Positions 1 to 9,842 of a DNA stretch of 64,000 bases are shown piece after piece (position 1 is the first letter of the stretch; the number at the start of each line of letters is the position of its first letter). The stretch is taken from the NCBI GenBank assembly GCA_032027165.1, contig JAVSMO010000001.1:2937570-3001569 (forward strand). Reading direction: 5' to 3'. This DNA is from Denitratisoma sp. GTDB taxonomy: Bacteria > Pseudomonadota > Gammaproteobacteria > Burkholderiales > Rhodocyclaceae. A program made the position numbers and the translations under genes. The notes below the pieces were generated by a model, which saw only the letters and a program-made list of their open reading frames with translations, had not been told where the DNA came from and did no database searches.

Positions 1-158
1 CGGGCGCTGGTCAGGTGATCCTGCAGCTTGACGCGCAGGTCGGCCATCTTTTCGCCCGCCTGTCCGGCGGTGGCCTTGAGAATTTCCTCGGCATCGGCGA
101 CGACGACCTTGAGATCGGCGATGAGTTTGTCCTTGTTAACTTGGGTCATTTCGGTCAT
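1..158 (-). CDS. DUF883-family (YqjD/ElaB-like) protein, N-terminal part
   Basis: Only the first 52 codons are in the window; the gene runs off the left edge. The protein starts MTEMTQVNKDKLIADLKVV and continues as a charged, Ala/Glu-rich amphipathic helix. This resembles the N-terminal half of YqjD/ElaB/DUF883 proteins, which are membrane-anchored by a C-terminal segment and associate with ribosomes in E. coli. That C-terminal membrane segment would lie outside the window and cannot be confirmed. The ATG is preceded by GGAGAG at a normal distance, which supports the start. Confidence 0.7.
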   Translation of the reverse strand, partial: MTEMTQVNKDKLIADLKVVVADAEEILKATAGQAGEKMADLRVKLQDHLTSA

Positions 159-235
159 GGCTGCACTCTCCGCATGAATGGGTGATATCCGGCTTCAAGG
201 CTACCGATTTTCGCTCTCCATGGCAAATGCGCCGG

Positions 236-1021
236 TCAGCCGGCGTCGTATTCGTAGTCGATGGTCAGGGGTGCGTGATCCGAGAACCAGGCGTCCTTGT
301 AGACCGCCGCCCGCCTCGCGGCGGCGGCCAGTCCGGGCGTGGCGACATGGTAGTCGATGCGCCAGCCGACGTTTCTGGCGCGGGCCTGGCCGCGGTTCGA
401 CCACCAGGTGTAGGCATCGCCCTCGGCGTCCGGATGCAGGCGCCGGTAGACGTCGACGAAGCCGGCCGGCCCGAATACCTCACCCATCCAGGCGCGCTCT
501 TCGGGCAGGAAGCCCGAGTTCTTCAGATTGCCTTTCCAGTTTTTAAGATCGATTTCCCGGTGGGCAATGTTCCAGTCCCCGCACAACAGGATTTCACGGC
601 CGGCGCTTCGCAGTTGTTCCAGGTGGGGCCGGAAATGCGCGAGAAAGCGGAATTTCGCCTCCTGCCGCTCGGGCGAGGAGGAGCCGGAAGGCAGGTAGAC
701 CGAGATCACGGACAGCTTGCCGAACACCGCCTCGATGTAGCGCCCCTCGGCATCGAACTCGGGCACGCCGAAGCCCTCGATGACCTGCTCGGGCTGGCGC
801 CGGCTGTAAAGGCCGACGCCGCTGTAGCCCTTTTTCTCCGCGTAGTGGAAGTAGCCGAAATAGCCTTCGGGATTGAGGAACTCGCGGTGCATGTCGCCGA
901 CCTGGGCCTTGAGTTCCTGCAGGCAGACGATGTCGGCCTCCTGCAGGGCCAGCCAGTCGAAGAAGCCCTTGCGGGCGGCCGAGCGGATGCCGTTCAGGTT
1001 CAGGGTTATGATACGCAGCAT
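236..1021 (-). CDS. xthA: exodeoxyribonuclease III
   Basis: A 261-residue enzyme of the ExoIII/APE1 endonuclease-exonuclease-phosphatase family, which cleaves at abasic sites in base excision repair and degrades duplex DNA from 3' ends. Visible motifs are the N-terminal 'LNLNGIRSA', the metal-binding Glu in 'CLQELKAQ', 'YSGVGLYSR', the 'CGDWNIAH' Asp/Asn pair and the C-terminal '[10 protein letters not shown]' catalytic Asp-His. Length is normal for the family. It is divergent from pyrE with only 14 bases between the two starts, so the promoters must overlap the 5' ends of the genes. The xthA-pyrE neighbourhood is common in betaproteobacteria. Confidence 0.95.
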   Translation of the reverse strand: MLRIITLNLNGIRSAARKGFFDWLALQEADIVCLQELKAQVGDMHREFLNPEGYFGYFHYAEKKGYSGVGLYSRRQPEQVIEGFGVPEFDAEGRYIEAVFGKLSVISVYLPSGSSSPERQEAKFRFLAHFRPHLEQLRSAGREILLCGDWNIAHREIDLKNWKGNLKNSGFLPEERAWMGEVFGPAGFVDVYRRLHPDAEGDAYTWWSNRGQARARNVGWRIDYHVATPGLAAAARRAAVYKDAWFSDHAPLTIDYEYDAG

Positions 1022-1035
1022 TTCCGAGCGTCCGG

Positions 1036-1686
1036 ATGGGGAACATGGATTGTAGCGGCGAGTTCATTGCTTTTGCGGTAGAGACCGGGGTATTGCGCTT
1101 CGGCGAGTTCAAGACCAAGGCGGGCCGGCTGAGCCCGTATTTTTTCAATGCCGGCCTGTTCAACGACGGGGCCTCGCTCAACCGGTTGACCGACTTCTAC
1201 GCCAAGGCCATTCTCGCCTCGAACCTGCCTTGCGACATGCTGTTCGGGCCGGCCTACAAGGGCATTCCGCTGGTGGCCGGAACCGCCATCGCCCTGGCCC
1301 AAAAAGGGCGCAATCTGCCGTATTGCTTCAACCGCAAGGAAGCCAAGGACCATGGGGAAGGGGGCACCCTGATCGGCGCCCCCCTGGCCGGACGGGTGCT
1401 GATTGTCGACGACGTGATCTCCGCCGGCACCTCGGTGCGCGAATCGGTGGAACTGATCCGCGCCGCCGGCGCCGTCCCGGGCGGTGTGGTCATTGCGCTC
1501 GATCGCATGGAGCGCGGGCAGGGAGAGCTTTCCGCCGTGCAGGAAGTGCAGCAGGCCTACGGCATCCCGGTCGTGGCGGTGGCGAACCTGGACGACCTGC
1601 TGGCCTATCTTGGCGGTCGACCGGAACTGGCGCAGAATTTGCGTGCGGTATTCGAGTACCGACGACAATATGGGATAAAAACATGA
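1036..1686 (+). CDS. pyrE: orotate phosphoribosyltransferase
   Basis: A 216-residue type I phosphoribosyltransferase that converts orotate and PRPP to orotidine monophosphate in de novo pyrimidine synthesis. The PRPP-binding loop is seen as '[17 protein letters not shown]', and the N-terminal '[16 protein letters not shown]' and '[10 protein letters not shown]' segments are typical of PyrE. The start could be the ATG at 1036 or the one at 1045 (MDCSGEF); the later one matches usual PyrE N-termini slightly better. The stop overlaps the start of the next gene (ATGA), which suggests translational coupling. Other pyrimidine genes (pyrR, pyrB, pyrC') lie about 53 kb away in this window. Confidence 0.95.
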   Translation: MGNMDCSGEFIAFAVETGVLRFGEFKTKAGRLSPYFFNAGLFNDGASLNRLTDFYAKAILASNLPCDMLFGPAYKGIPLVAGTAIALAQKGRNLPYCFNRKEAKDHGEGGTLIGAPLAGRVLIVDDVISAGTSVRESVELIRAAGAVPGGVVIALDRMERGQGELSAVQEVQQAYGIPVVAVANLDDLLAYLGGRPELAQNLRAVFEYRRQYGIKT

Positions 1687-2360
1687 TGCTCAGGCTTGGC
1701 TCGGCCCTGATGCTTCTCCCGGCGGTGCTGCCCCTGTCAGTGGCGGCGCAGGGACGCATCAGTTATTGCTGCACCGACAACAACGGCAAGCAGATATGCT
1801 CCGACGTCCTGCCGCAGCAGTGCTACGGCAAGGCCTATCGCGAGATCAATTCGCGCGGCATCACGGTCAGGCGCGTCGATGCGCCTCTGAACGCCGAGCA
1901 GCGGGCGGCGAAGGAGGCCGAGGCGAAGAAGGCGAAGGAGGAGGAAGCCAGGCGGCTGGAGCAGGACCGGAAGAATCGCGCCCTGCTTGCCACCTATGCC
2001 AGCGAACAGGACATCGATTATGCGCGCGACCGCGCCATCGCCGACGTCCAGAAGACCATCAAGGCCGCGCAGGACAAGCAGGCCGAACTGGCCGGGCGCC
2101 AGAAAAAACTTGATGCCGAGGCGGAGTTCTACAAGAAAAAACCCATGCCGTCCCAGCTGCAGTCGCAGCTACGCGACAACGAAACCGAAATGAAGGCGCA
2201 GCAGGCGGCCATCGACGGCAAACAGAAGGACATCGAGGCGCTGAAGGCCCGCTTCGAGGAAGAGAAGTTGCGTTACCGGGAACTGACCAGAAAGACGGTG
2301 CCGGGGAAGAGCGAGCCTCCGGCCGCGCCGCCTCCGGGCGCTGCGGCCCGGCCGCGCTGA
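1683..2360 (+). CDS. exported cysteine-rich coiled-coil protein (DUF4124-like N-terminus)
   Basis: A 225-residue protein with a clear signal peptide (hydrophobic residues 3-22, cleavage probably after 'SVAAQG'). Residues 26-60 resemble the DUF4124 fold, but four cysteines ('SYCCTD', 'QICSD', 'QQCYG') replace the usual Trp/Tyr pattern. Residues 75-215 form a long charged coiled coil rich in Lys, Glu, Ala and Gln, followed by a Pro/Ala tail. It overlaps the pyrE stop by the ATGA arrangement. The function is unknown; export to the periplasm is inferred from the signal sequence. The cysteines suggest disulfides. Confidence 0.75.
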   Translation: MMLRLGSALMLLPAVLPLSVAAQGRISYCCTDNNGKQICSDVLPQQCYGKAYREINSRGITVRRVDAPLNAEQRAAKEAEAKKAKEEEARRLEQDRKNRALLATYASEQDIDYARDRAIADVQKTIKAAQDKQAELAGRQKKLDAEAEFYKKKPMPSQLQSQLRDNETEMKAQQAAIDGKQKDIEALKARFEEEKLRYRELTRKTVPGKSEPPAAPPPGAAARPR

Positions 2361-2371
2361 TCTCGGGCGGA

Positions 2372-3025
2372 ATGACGACGCTTCAGCTTGCGCTGGCCGC
2401 ATCCGCCGCCCTGGTTGCGGCGCTGGCGATCCGCGCCCACTATCTCGACGACGCCCGGCGCTGGCAGGTCTATGCCTTCAAGCCGCTCGCCACGCTGCTG
2501 ATCCTGGCACTGGCGCTTGCGCTCACGCCGGCGCGGGCCGATTACCAATGGGCCATCGCCGCCGGCCTGCTGTTCTCGACGGCCGGCGACGTTTTCCTCA
2601 TGCTGCCCCGCGACCGCTTCGTCGCCGGCCTGGCGAGCTTCCTTGTCGCCCACCTGTGCTACGTCTGGGCGTTCGGCATCGGGGTGCCGTTTGCCGCAAC
2701 GCCGCTGCTCTGGCTGCCTTACTTCGCGGCGGGAGGCGTGGTGCTGGCGCTGGTCTGGCCGGGACTGAAGCCGGCGCTGCGCGCGCCGGTGGTCGTCTAC
2801 GTGGCCGTGATCGCCACCATGGCCGGGCAGGCGACGGGGCGCTGGTACGCATCAGGAAGTGTCGTGGCGCTGGCGGCGGCGATCGGTGCGGGGCTCTTCG
2901 TCGTGTCGGACGCCGTGCTGGCGATCGACCGCTTCCGCTGGCATTTCCGCGCCGCACGCGCGGCGACGCTGTCGACCTATTGGGCGGCGCAACTGCTCAT
3001 CGCGCTATCGATCTCAGCCGGCTAG
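2372..3025 (+). CDS. YhhN/TMEM86 lysoplasmalogenase-family membrane protein
   Basis: A 217-residue integral membrane protein with about eight hydrophobic segments. The block 'FKPLATLLI' followed by '[19 protein letters not shown]' and '[12 protein letters not shown]' carries the conserved Lys, Asp and His of the YhhN/TMEM86 family. Family members hydrolyse the vinyl-ether bond of lysoplasmalogens in animals, but the bacterial substrate is not settled. It follows the coiled-coil gene after 11 bases. Its last 12 bases overlap the 3' end of the convergent gatB. Confidence 0.85.
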   Translation: MTTLQLALAASAALVAALAIRAHYLDDARRWQVYAFKPLATLLILALALALTPARADYQWAIAAGLLFSTAGDVFLMLPRDRFVAGLASFLVAHLCYVWAFGIGVPFAATPLLWLPYFAAGGVVLALVWPGLKPALRAPVVVYVAVIATMAGQATGRWYASGSVVALAAAIGAGLFVVSDAVLAIDRFRWHFRAARAATLSTYWAAQLLIALSISAG

Positions 3026-4474
3026 TTTTTTGCGCAGCAGGTCGTTGACCTGTTGCGGATTGGCCCTGCCTTTCGTGGCCTTCATGGCCTGGCCGACGAG
3101 GGCGTTGAAGGCCTTCTCCTTGCCGGCGCGGAACTCCTCCACCGACTTCGGGTTGGCGGCCAGCACCTCGTCGATGATCTTCTCCAGGGCGCCGGTGTCG
3201 GAGATCTGCTTGAGCCCTTTCGCTTCGATGAGCGCATCGGCGCTCTCGCCTTCGCCGTTCCACAGGGCGTCGAAGACCTCCTTGGCCATTTTGCTCGACA
3301 GCGTGCCATCGGCGACGCGCGCCACCAGGCCGGCGAGCTGCGCCGAGCCGACCGGTGCGGCGGCGATGTCCTTCTCCTCGCGGTTCAGGCGGGCAGCCAG
3401 CTCGCCCATCACCCAGTTGGCGCAGAGCTTGGCGTTCGCTGCACCGGCCGCGGCCACGGCCTGCTCGAAATAGGCGGCGGTTTCGCGCGCGGCCGTCAGG
3501 GCGGCGGCATCGTAGGCGGAGAGTCCGTAGTCGTGCTCGAAGCGCGACTTCATGGCTTCCGGCAGCTCCGGCATGGCGGCCTTCACCGTTTCGATCCAGG
3601 CGGCGGAAATCTCCAGCGGCAGCAGGTCGGGGTCGGGGAAGTAGCGGTAGTCGTGCGCCTCCTCCTTCGAGCGCATGGCGCGCGTCTCGCCGGTGGCCGG
3701 GTCGAACAGCACGGTGGCCTGATGGATGCGGCCGCCGTCCTCCAGCGTCTCGACCTGCCAGCGCGCCTCGTACTCGATGGCGGCTTGCAGGAAGCGGAAG
3801 GAGTTGAGGTTTTTGATCTCGCGCCGCGTGCCCAGCACGTCGGAGCCCTTCGGCCGCACCGAGACGTTGGCGTCGCAGCGGAAGGAGCCTTCCTGCATGT
3901 TGCCGTCGCAGATGTCGATCCAGCGCACCAGGGCGTGCAGGGCCTTGGCGTAGGCGACGGCCTCCTCGGCGCTGCGCATGTCCGGCTCGGAGACGATCTC
4001 CAGCAGCGGCGTGCCGGCGCGGTTGAGGTCGATGCCGGACTTGCCGTGGAAGTCCTCATGCAGCGACTTGCCGGCGTCCTCCTCGAGGTGGGCGCGCGTG
4101 AGGCGGACGAACTTCTCGCTCGCCGTGCCGCCGGCACTGACTCTTATCGTCAGGCCGCCGCCGGAGACCACCGGCAGCTCGTACTGGCTGATCTGGTAGC
4201 CCTTGGGCAGGTCGGGGTAGAAGTAATTCTTGCGCGCGAAGATCGAGCGCGGCGCGACTTTCCCGCCCACCGCCAGGCCGAAGCGGATGGCGCGCTCCAC
4301 CGCGCCACGGTTGAGTACCGGCAGCACGCCGGGCAGGGCGATGTCCACCGCGCAGGCCTGGGTGTTGGGCGCCGCGCCGAAGGCGGTCGACGCGCCGGAA
4401 AATATCTTCGAGGCGGTGTTGAGCTGGGCGTGGGTTTCCAGCCCGATGACGATTTCCCAGTTGGCGATGCCCAT
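3014..4474 (-). CDS. gatB: Asp-tRNA(Asn)/Glu-tRNA(Gln) amidotransferase subunit B
   Basis: A 486-residue GatB subunit, full length. It activates and receives ammonia on the misacylated tRNA in the GatCAB complex. The N-terminal '[13 protein letters not shown]' and '[16 protein letters not shown]' motifs and the C-terminal YqeY-like helical tail ('[19 protein letters not shown]') are visible. It is the last gene of the minus-strand gatC-gatA-(two lipoproteins)-gatB run; normally gatA and gatB are adjacent, and here about 970 bases separate them. GatCAB suggests that Gln- and/or Asn-tRNA is made indirectly in this organism. Confidence 0.97.
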   Translation of the reverse strand: MGIANWEIVIGLETHAQLNTASKIFSGASTAFGAAPNTQACAVDIALPGVLPVLNRGAVERAIRFGLAVGGKVAPRSIFARKNYFYPDLPKGYQISQYELPVVSGGGLTIRVSAGGTASEKFVRLTRAHLEEDAGKSLHEDFHGKSGIDLNRAGTPLLEIVSEPDMRSAEEAVAYAKALHALVRWIDICDGNMQEGSFRCDANVSVRPKGSDVLGTRREIKNLNSFRFLQAAIEYEARWQVETLEDGGRIHQATVLFDPATGETRAMRSKEEAHDYRYFPDPDLLPLEISAAWIETVKAAMPELPEAMKSRFEHDYGLSAYDAAALTAARETAAYFEQAVAAAGAANAKLCANWVMGELAARLNREEKDIAAAPVGSAQLAGLVARVADGTLSSKMAKEVFDALWNGEGESADALIEAKGLKQISDTGALEKIIDEVLAANPKSVEEFRAGKEKAFNALVGQAMKATKGRANPQQVNDLLRKKLAG

Positions 4475-4491
4475 AAGAATCCCGTGTCAGA

Positions 4492-4917
4492 TCAGGCGCA
4501 GGTGCCGTCGCGCCGGTCGTAGATGAGCGGCAGGAGCTGGTCCCAGGCGCTGCCCGAGCACATCCGCTCGCATTGCTGGAAGGCGACCGTGACGCGCGTG
4601 CCCTGCTCCCACATGCGCACGATGCAGCTCCCGCCGGTTTGGGTGAGTTCGATCGCGGGCATCTCCTTCGTCTGGCGGAAATCCTTGAGAACGAAGTGGC
4701 AGATGCCGTGCTGCGGGTAATTCACTTTCGCCTCGAAGGCGCGCACCCGTGCCGCGGCGACGTCCAGCTTGAGCATGCCGCTGGTGCCGGTCTCGTCGCG
4801 GAAGCTGCAGTCCGTCTTGACGGTGAGCGGGCGCACCGGGATCGGCGTCACCCGCTCGGGAATGGCGCAGGCACCGAGGAAGGCCGCGATTGCGAGGAGC
4901 AGGAGTTTGCGCAGCAT
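4492..4917 (-). CDS. cysteine-rich lipoprotein, paralogue of the next upstream gene
   Basis: A 141-residue protein with a lipoprotein signal (lipobox LGAC, Cys17). The mature part has six further cysteines in the spacing 'TDCSF', 'GICHF', 'GSCIV', 'QQCERMC' and 'GTCA', and a conserved core ('CSFRDETG', 'LKDFRQTKEMPAIEL', 'VTVAFQQCE'). The neighbouring gene at 4933-5433 encodes a clear paralogue, so this is a tandem duplication placed between gatA and gatB. I do not recognise a named family. It is probably an outer-membrane-anchored periplasmic protein with three disulfides; its role is unknown. Confidence 0.75.
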   Translation of the reverse strand: MLRKLLLLAIAAFLGACAIPERVTPIPVRPLTVKTDCSFRDETGTSGMLKLDVAAARVRAFEAKVNYPQHGICHFVLKDFRQTKEMPAIELTQTGGSCIVRMWEQGTRVTVAFQQCERMCSGSAWDQLLPLIYDRRDGTCA

Positions 4918-4932
4918 GGTCGTTCGGCCGGC

Positions 4933-5433
4933 TCAGGCGCAGGAACCCTTGCCCCGGTCGTTGAGGATCGGCCAGAGATAGCTGTAGGAATTGCCCGAGC
5001 ACATTTTCTCGCACTGCTGGAAGGCGACCGTGACGCGCTCGCCCTGTTCCCAGACGCGCACGATGCAGCGGCCCCGGGCCTGGCTGAGCTCGATGGCGGG
5101 CAGCTCCTTCGTCTGCCGGAAATCCTTCAGGTTGAAGCGGCAGGCGCCGCGCTTCGGGATGTTCACCCTTGCCTCGAAGGCCTGCACCTTCGCCTCCGCC
5201 ACGTCCAGCTTGAGCGCGCCGTTGTAGCCGGTCTCGTCGCGGAAGCTGCATTCGGTCTTGACGTTGAGCGGGCGTACCGGGATCGGCCCCGGCCTGGCCG
5301 GCTTCGCCGCCGCCGGGGCCTTGGCGACCGGGGCGGGTTGGGGGGCTTCCGCCGCCGGCGGCGCCTTTTCGGGCGCGGCGCAGGCGGCGAGGAGCAGGGC
5401 GGGCAGCAGCGGAACGAGCCTTCTATTCATCAT
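4933..5433 (-). CDS. cysteine-rich lipoprotein with Pro/Ala linker
   Basis: A 166-residue lipoprotein (lipobox LAAC, Cys18) with a Pro/Ala/Lys-rich linker (about residues 20-50) and then the same roughly 115-residue cysteine-rich domain as its downstream paralogue. Shared blocks include 'CSFRDETG', 'LKLDVA', 'LKDFRQTKE', 'PAIELSQ' and 'VTVAFQQCEKMCSG'. The start may be either of two adjacent ATGs. The linker suggests that the domain stands off from the membrane. It lies 9 bases after gatA and is probably cotranscribed with it. No function is recognised. Confidence 0.75.
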   Translation of the reverse strand: MMNRRLVPLLPALLLAACAAPEKAPPAAEAPQPAPVAKAPAAAKPARPGPIPVRPLNVKTECSFRDETGYNGALKLDVAEAKVQAFEARVNIPKRGACRFNLKDFRQTKELPAIELSQARGRCIVRVWEQGERVTVAFQQCEKMCSGNSYSYLWPILNDRGKGSCA

Positions 5434-5442
5434 GGCGGGACC

Positions 5443-6894
5443 TCAAAGCGCCGGGGCGCGGCGGTGCCAGTCGGTGGCGAGCTGGTACTGGTGCGCCGCG
5501 TTGAGCATGCGCGCCTCGCCGAAATAGTCGCCGATGATCTGCAGGCCGACCGGCAGGCTGCCGGCGCCGAAGCCGCAGGGGATCGACATGCCCGGCAGGC
5601 CGGCGAGGTTGACGGCGATGGTGTAGATGTCGGAGAGGTACATCTGCACCGGGTCGCCGGCCTTGGCGCCGAGGCCGAAGGCCACCGAGGGGCTGGTCGG
5701 GCCCATGATCAGGTCGCAGGACTTGAAGGCCTCGGCAAAGTCAGCCGCGATGAGGCGGCGGATGCGCTGCGCCTGCAGGTAATAAGCGTCGTAGTAGCCG
5801 TGCGACAGCACGTAGGCGCCGATCAGGATGCGCCGCTTCACCTCGGCGCCGAAGCCCTGGGCGCGGCTCTTGCAGTACATGTCCGTGAGGTCGCCGTACT
5901 GCGGCGCGCGCCAGCCGTAGCGCACGCCGTCGAAGCGCGACAGGTTGCTGGAGGCCTCGGCCGGGGCGATGACATAGTAGGCCGGCACCGACAGTTTCAT
6001 GTTCGGCAGCGAGACATCCACCGTGACGGCGCCGAGCTTGCGGTACTCGGCGATGGCCGCCTCGACCGCCTGCGCCACGTCGGCCGACAGGCCCTCGGCG
6101 AAGAATTCCTTCGGCAGGCCGATCCTCAGGCCGGCGAGCGGCTTGGCGAGGTCCCGTGCGTAGTCCTCGGCGGGCCGCTCCAGGCTGGTGGAATCGCGCG
6201 CGTCGAAGCCGGCCATGGCGTTGAGCAGCAGGGCGCAATCCTCGGCGCTCTTTGCCATCGGGCCGCCCTGGTCGAGCGAGGAGGCGAAGGCGATCATGCC
6301 CCAGCGCGAGACGACGCCGTAGGTCGGCTTGAGGCCGGTCAGGCCGCACAGGGCGGCCGGCTGGCGGATCGAGCCGCCGGTGTCGGTGCCGGTGGCGGCG
6401 GGTGCCAGGCGCGCGGCGACGGCGGCGGCCGAGCCGCCCGAGGAGCCGCCCGGCACGACGGCCGCGTCCCAGGGGTTCTTGACCGGGCCGTAGAAGGAGG
6501 TCTCGTTGGAGGAACCCATGGCGAACTCGTCCATGTTGGTCTTGCCGAGCGTCACCGTGCCGGCGGCCCTGAAGCGCTCGATCACCGTGGCGTCGTAGGG
6601 ACTGACGAAATTCGACAGCATTTTCGAGCCGCAGGTGGTGAGCCAGCCCTCGGTGCAGAAGATGTCCTTGTGCGCGACCGGGATGCCGGTGAGCGGGCCG
6701 GCCTGGCCGGCGGCGATGCGCGCGTCGGCCTCGCGGGCCATGGCCAGGCTCCTTTCACGGTCGACCGTGATGAAGGCGTTCAGGAGCGGGTTGAGCCGCT
6801 CGATGCGGTCCAGGAACTGGCCGGCCAGCTCGACACTGGAGAGCTGCTTGGCCGCCAGGGCGGCGGAGAGTTCTTTCAGGCTGGCGTTGATCAT
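5443..6894 (-). CDS. gatA: Asp-tRNA(Asn)/Glu-tRNA(Gln) amidotransferase subunit A
   Basis: A 483-residue amidase-signature enzyme that releases ammonia from glutamine for GatB. The Ser-cisSer-Lys triad is seen in 'VAHKDIF' (Lys), '[14 protein letters not shown]' and '[12 protein letters not shown]'. Length is normal. It follows gatC after 28 bases on the minus strand. The gene runs straight into two unrelated lipoprotein genes before gatB. Confidence 0.97.
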   Translation of the reverse strand: MINASLKELSAALAAKQLSSVELAGQFLDRIERLNPLLNAFITVDRERSLAMAREADARIAAGQAGPLTGIPVAHKDIFCTEGWLTTCGSKMLSNFVSPYDATVIERFRAAGTVTLGKTNMDEFAMGSSNETSFYGPVKNPWDAAVVPGGSSGGSAAAVAARLAPAATGTDTGGSIRQPAALCGLTGLKPTYGVVSRWGMIAFASSLDQGGPMAKSAEDCALLLNAMAGFDARDSTSLERPAEDYARDLAKPLAGLRIGLPKEFFAEGLSADVAQAVEAAIAEYRKLGAVTVDVSLPNMKLSVPAYYVIAPAEASSNLSRFDGVRYGWRAPQYGDLTDMYCKSRAQGFGAEVKRRILIGAYVLSHGYYDAYYLQAQRIRRLIAADFAEAFKSCDLIMGPTSPSVAFGLGAKAGDPVQMYLSDIYTIAVNLAGLPGMSIPCGFGAGSLPVGLQIIGDYFGEARMLNAAHQYQLATDWHRRAPAL

Positions 6895-6922
6895 CGTGGC
6901 GGATGGCGGGGGAGGATCCCGT

Positions 6923-7210
6923 TCACTCTATGACTTTGGGCACCAGATACAGCCCGGCTTCGACTTCCGGGGCGATCTTCTGGAAATCGGCGTGGCGGTC
7001 GGTTTCGACCGCACGATCGTCGCGCAGGCGCTGGGCGACGTCCTGGGCATGGGCCATCGGCGCCACGCCGGCGGTGTTCACCGCCTGCATTTCCTCGATG
7101 AGCGCGAAGATGCCGTTGAGCTGGTCGCGGGTCTGCTCGGCTTCGCCGGGGGCGAGTTCGATGCGGGCAAGGTCGGCGATGCGCTGAACCTGGTCGAGGC
7201 TGAGGGACAT
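6923..7210 (-). CDS. gatC: Asp-tRNA(Asn)/Glu-tRNA(Gln) amidotransferase subunit C
   Basis: A 95-residue GatC, the small belt subunit that holds GatA and GatB together. It starts [19 protein letters not shown], the standard GatC N-terminus, and ends with '[14 protein letters not shown]', the usual C-terminal hook. The reading frame is open further upstream, but this ATG gives the normal family length. It is the first gene of the minus-strand gat run and is divergent from mreB. Confidence 0.95.
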   Translation of the reverse strand: MSLSLDQVQRIADLARIELAPGEAEQTRDQLNGIFALIEEMQAVNTAGVAPMAHAQDVAQRLRDDRAVETDRHADFQKIAPEVEAGLYLVPKVIE

Positions 7211-7226
7211 GGTGCGGGGGACTAAA

Positions 7227-7241
7227 ATTGCGAAGCGCAAT
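7227..7241. promoter_or_regulatory. inverted repeat in the gatC/mreB divergent intergenic region
   Basis: ATTGCG-AAG-CGCAAT is a perfect 6-bp inverted repeat in the 78-base region between the two divergent operons. A possible -10 for mreB (TATCAT) lies just downstream at 7246-7251. It could be an operator or chance; nothing else supports it. Confidence 0.3.
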
Positions 7242-7261
7242 AGAGTATCATAGGGCATTGA

Positions 7262-8332
<1,071 letters not shown>

Positions 8333-8387
8333 GGGCGTGCGGCACGGGGCTCCCGGCCTGCCGCCGCATTGTCGTTCCTAGCCGCCG

Positions 8388-9302
8388 ATGTCGGTCGTCG
8401 GTCACCAGCCGCCCCCCTTCTTCAAGCGCGGTCCTGCGCCGCTGGCGCGGCTGGTCTTCTTCGTCACCCTCTCGCTCGCCCTGCTGGTGCTCGACCTCAA
8501 GTATCGATATCTGGAGATGGCCCGCCAGGGCGTGGCCGTGGCGCTCTACCCCCTGCAGCGCGCCGCCTATACCCCCGTCGATCTCTACGGGCAGTTCAGC
8601 GATTATTTTTCCAGCCTGGCGGCGGTGCAGCGGGAGAACGCCCAGCTCAAGCGCAAGGAGCTGGAGTCCGCCAACTGGCTGCTGCGGCAGCAGCATCTGG
8701 AACTGGAAAACCAGCGCCTGCGCGAGCTGCTCGACATGAAGGCCAGGCAGCCGGTATCCGGCACCCTGGCGGAGATTCTCTACGCGGCGCGCGATCCGTT
8801 TTCCCGCCGTATCATCGTCGACAAGGGCAGCCAGCATGGCATTGTCGCCGGCCAGGCGGTGGTCGACGAGGCGGGCGTGCTCGGCCAGGTGACGCGCACC
8901 TACCCGCTGCAAAGCGAGGTGACGCTGGTGACCGACAAGAATCAGGCAGTCCCGGTGAGGATCGTGCGCAACGGCTTGCGCACGGTGCTGTTCGGCGCTT
9001 CCGGCGGCCAGCTCGAGTTGCGCTTTCTTGCCGCGAATGCCGACGTGCAGCCTGGAGACGTGCTGGTCACTTCCGGTCTCGACGGCATCTATCAGCCGGG
9101 CCTGCCGGTCGCCAGGGTGGTGCGTGTGGACCGCGATGCCGCCTATTCCTTTGCCCGCATCCTGTGCGAGCCGGTGGCCGGCGTCGAAAAGCACGGCCAG
9201 GTGCTGGTCCTCGGCCTGCGCGAGGCGCTGCCGCCGCAGGTCGAGGAAACCGAAACCCGCGAAAGGCCCTCCAAGGGAAAGAAGGGACGCAAGAAGGACT
9301 GA
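8388..9302 (+). CDS. mreC: rod shape-determining protein MreC
   Basis: A 304-residue bitopic periplasmic protein that links MreB to PBP2. It begins with the typical 'PPPFFKRGPAPLARL' cytoplasmic leader, then one membrane helix (about residues 22-40), a coiled coil around residues 70-110 ('RENAQLKRKELESANW') and the beta-barrel domain. The C-terminus is a basic tail. It overlaps mreD by TGATG. A 55-base gap without an obvious terminator separates it from mreB. Confidence 0.95.
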   Translation: MSVVGHQPPPFFKRGPAPLARLVFFVTLSLALLVLDLKYRYLEMARQGVAVALYPLQRAAYTPVDLYGQFSDYFSSLAAVQRENAQLKRKELESANWLLRQQHLELENQRLRELLDMKARQPVSGTLAEILYAARDPFSRRIIVDKGSQHGIVAGQAVVDEAGVLGQVTRTYPLQSEVTLVTDKNQAVPVRIVRNGLRTVLFGASGGQLELRFLAANADVQPGDVLVTSGLDGIYQPGLPVARVVRVDRDAAYSFARILCEPVAGVEKHGQVLVLGLREALPPQVEETETRERPSKGKKGRKKD

Positions 9303-9829
9303 TGGCCATTCAACCGACTCACAGCTCGCGACGCATCCTGCTGCCTGTCAAGCAGTGGTTCATCCTGTTTTCGCTGGCTGCCGCGCTGTTCCTCAACCTC
9401 GTCCCGCTCGGCGACGCCATCGGCGTGCCCGATTGGGTGGCGCTGGTGCTGGCCTTCTGGAGCGTGCGCGAGCCCTTGCGCCTCGGCATGGGCACGGCGT
9501 TCTTCGCCGGCCTGCTGATGGATGTCGCCTCCGGCAGCGTGATGGGCCAGCACCCCTTGGCCTACCTGCTGCTCACGTTCGCCGCCGGCGGCCTGTCGCG
9601 ACGCATCCTCTGGTTTCCGCTTGTCCAGCAGGCGCTGCACATCCTGCCGCTTCTGCTGGCGACCCAAGGCGTGATGGTCGTCGCGCGACTGGTCGGCGGA
9701 GCGGACTTTCCCGGCTGGGGCTATTTTCTTGGCAGCTTCACCGGCGCCCTGCTCTGGTTTCCGCTGACCTTTGTCCTGCTGCTGCCGCAGTACCAGCCGA
9801 TCGAGAAGGACGAGAACCGCCCGATATGA
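9302..9829 (+). CDS. mreD: rod shape-determining protein MreD
   Basis: A 175-residue integral membrane protein with five or six predicted helices, the third component of the MreBCD complex. The ATG overlaps the mreC stop (TGATG), which fixes the start and implies coupled translation. The motif 'FFAGLLMDVASGSVMGQHPLAYLL' is characteristic of MreD. It is followed 13 bases later by mrdA. Confidence 0.93.
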   Translation: MAIQPTHSSRRILLPVKQWFILFSLAAALFLNLVPLGDAIGVPDWVALVLAFWSVREPLRLGMGTAFFAGLLMDVASGSVMGQHPLAYLLLTFAAGGLSRRILWFPLVQQALHILPLLLATQGVMVVARLVGGADFPGWGYFLGSFTGALLWFPLTFVLLLPQYQPIEKDENRPI

Positions 9830-9842
9830 GATTCGCCTAACC

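Noticed and set aside
5737..5744. CTGACTTT (minus strand) in gatA as another motif copy
   Set aside because: Only eight of the ten bases match and the GGA lead-in is missing; the same holds for 42122-42129 in thiE, for GGGACTGAC at 6598-6606 and for ACTGACTC near 4136. I left these out to keep the count strict.
4573..6933. A 786-codon plus-strand frame opposite gatA and the two lipoproteins
   Set aside because: The opposite strand carries intact GatA and two lipoprotein signals; the plus-strand translation has no start signal and no known fold.
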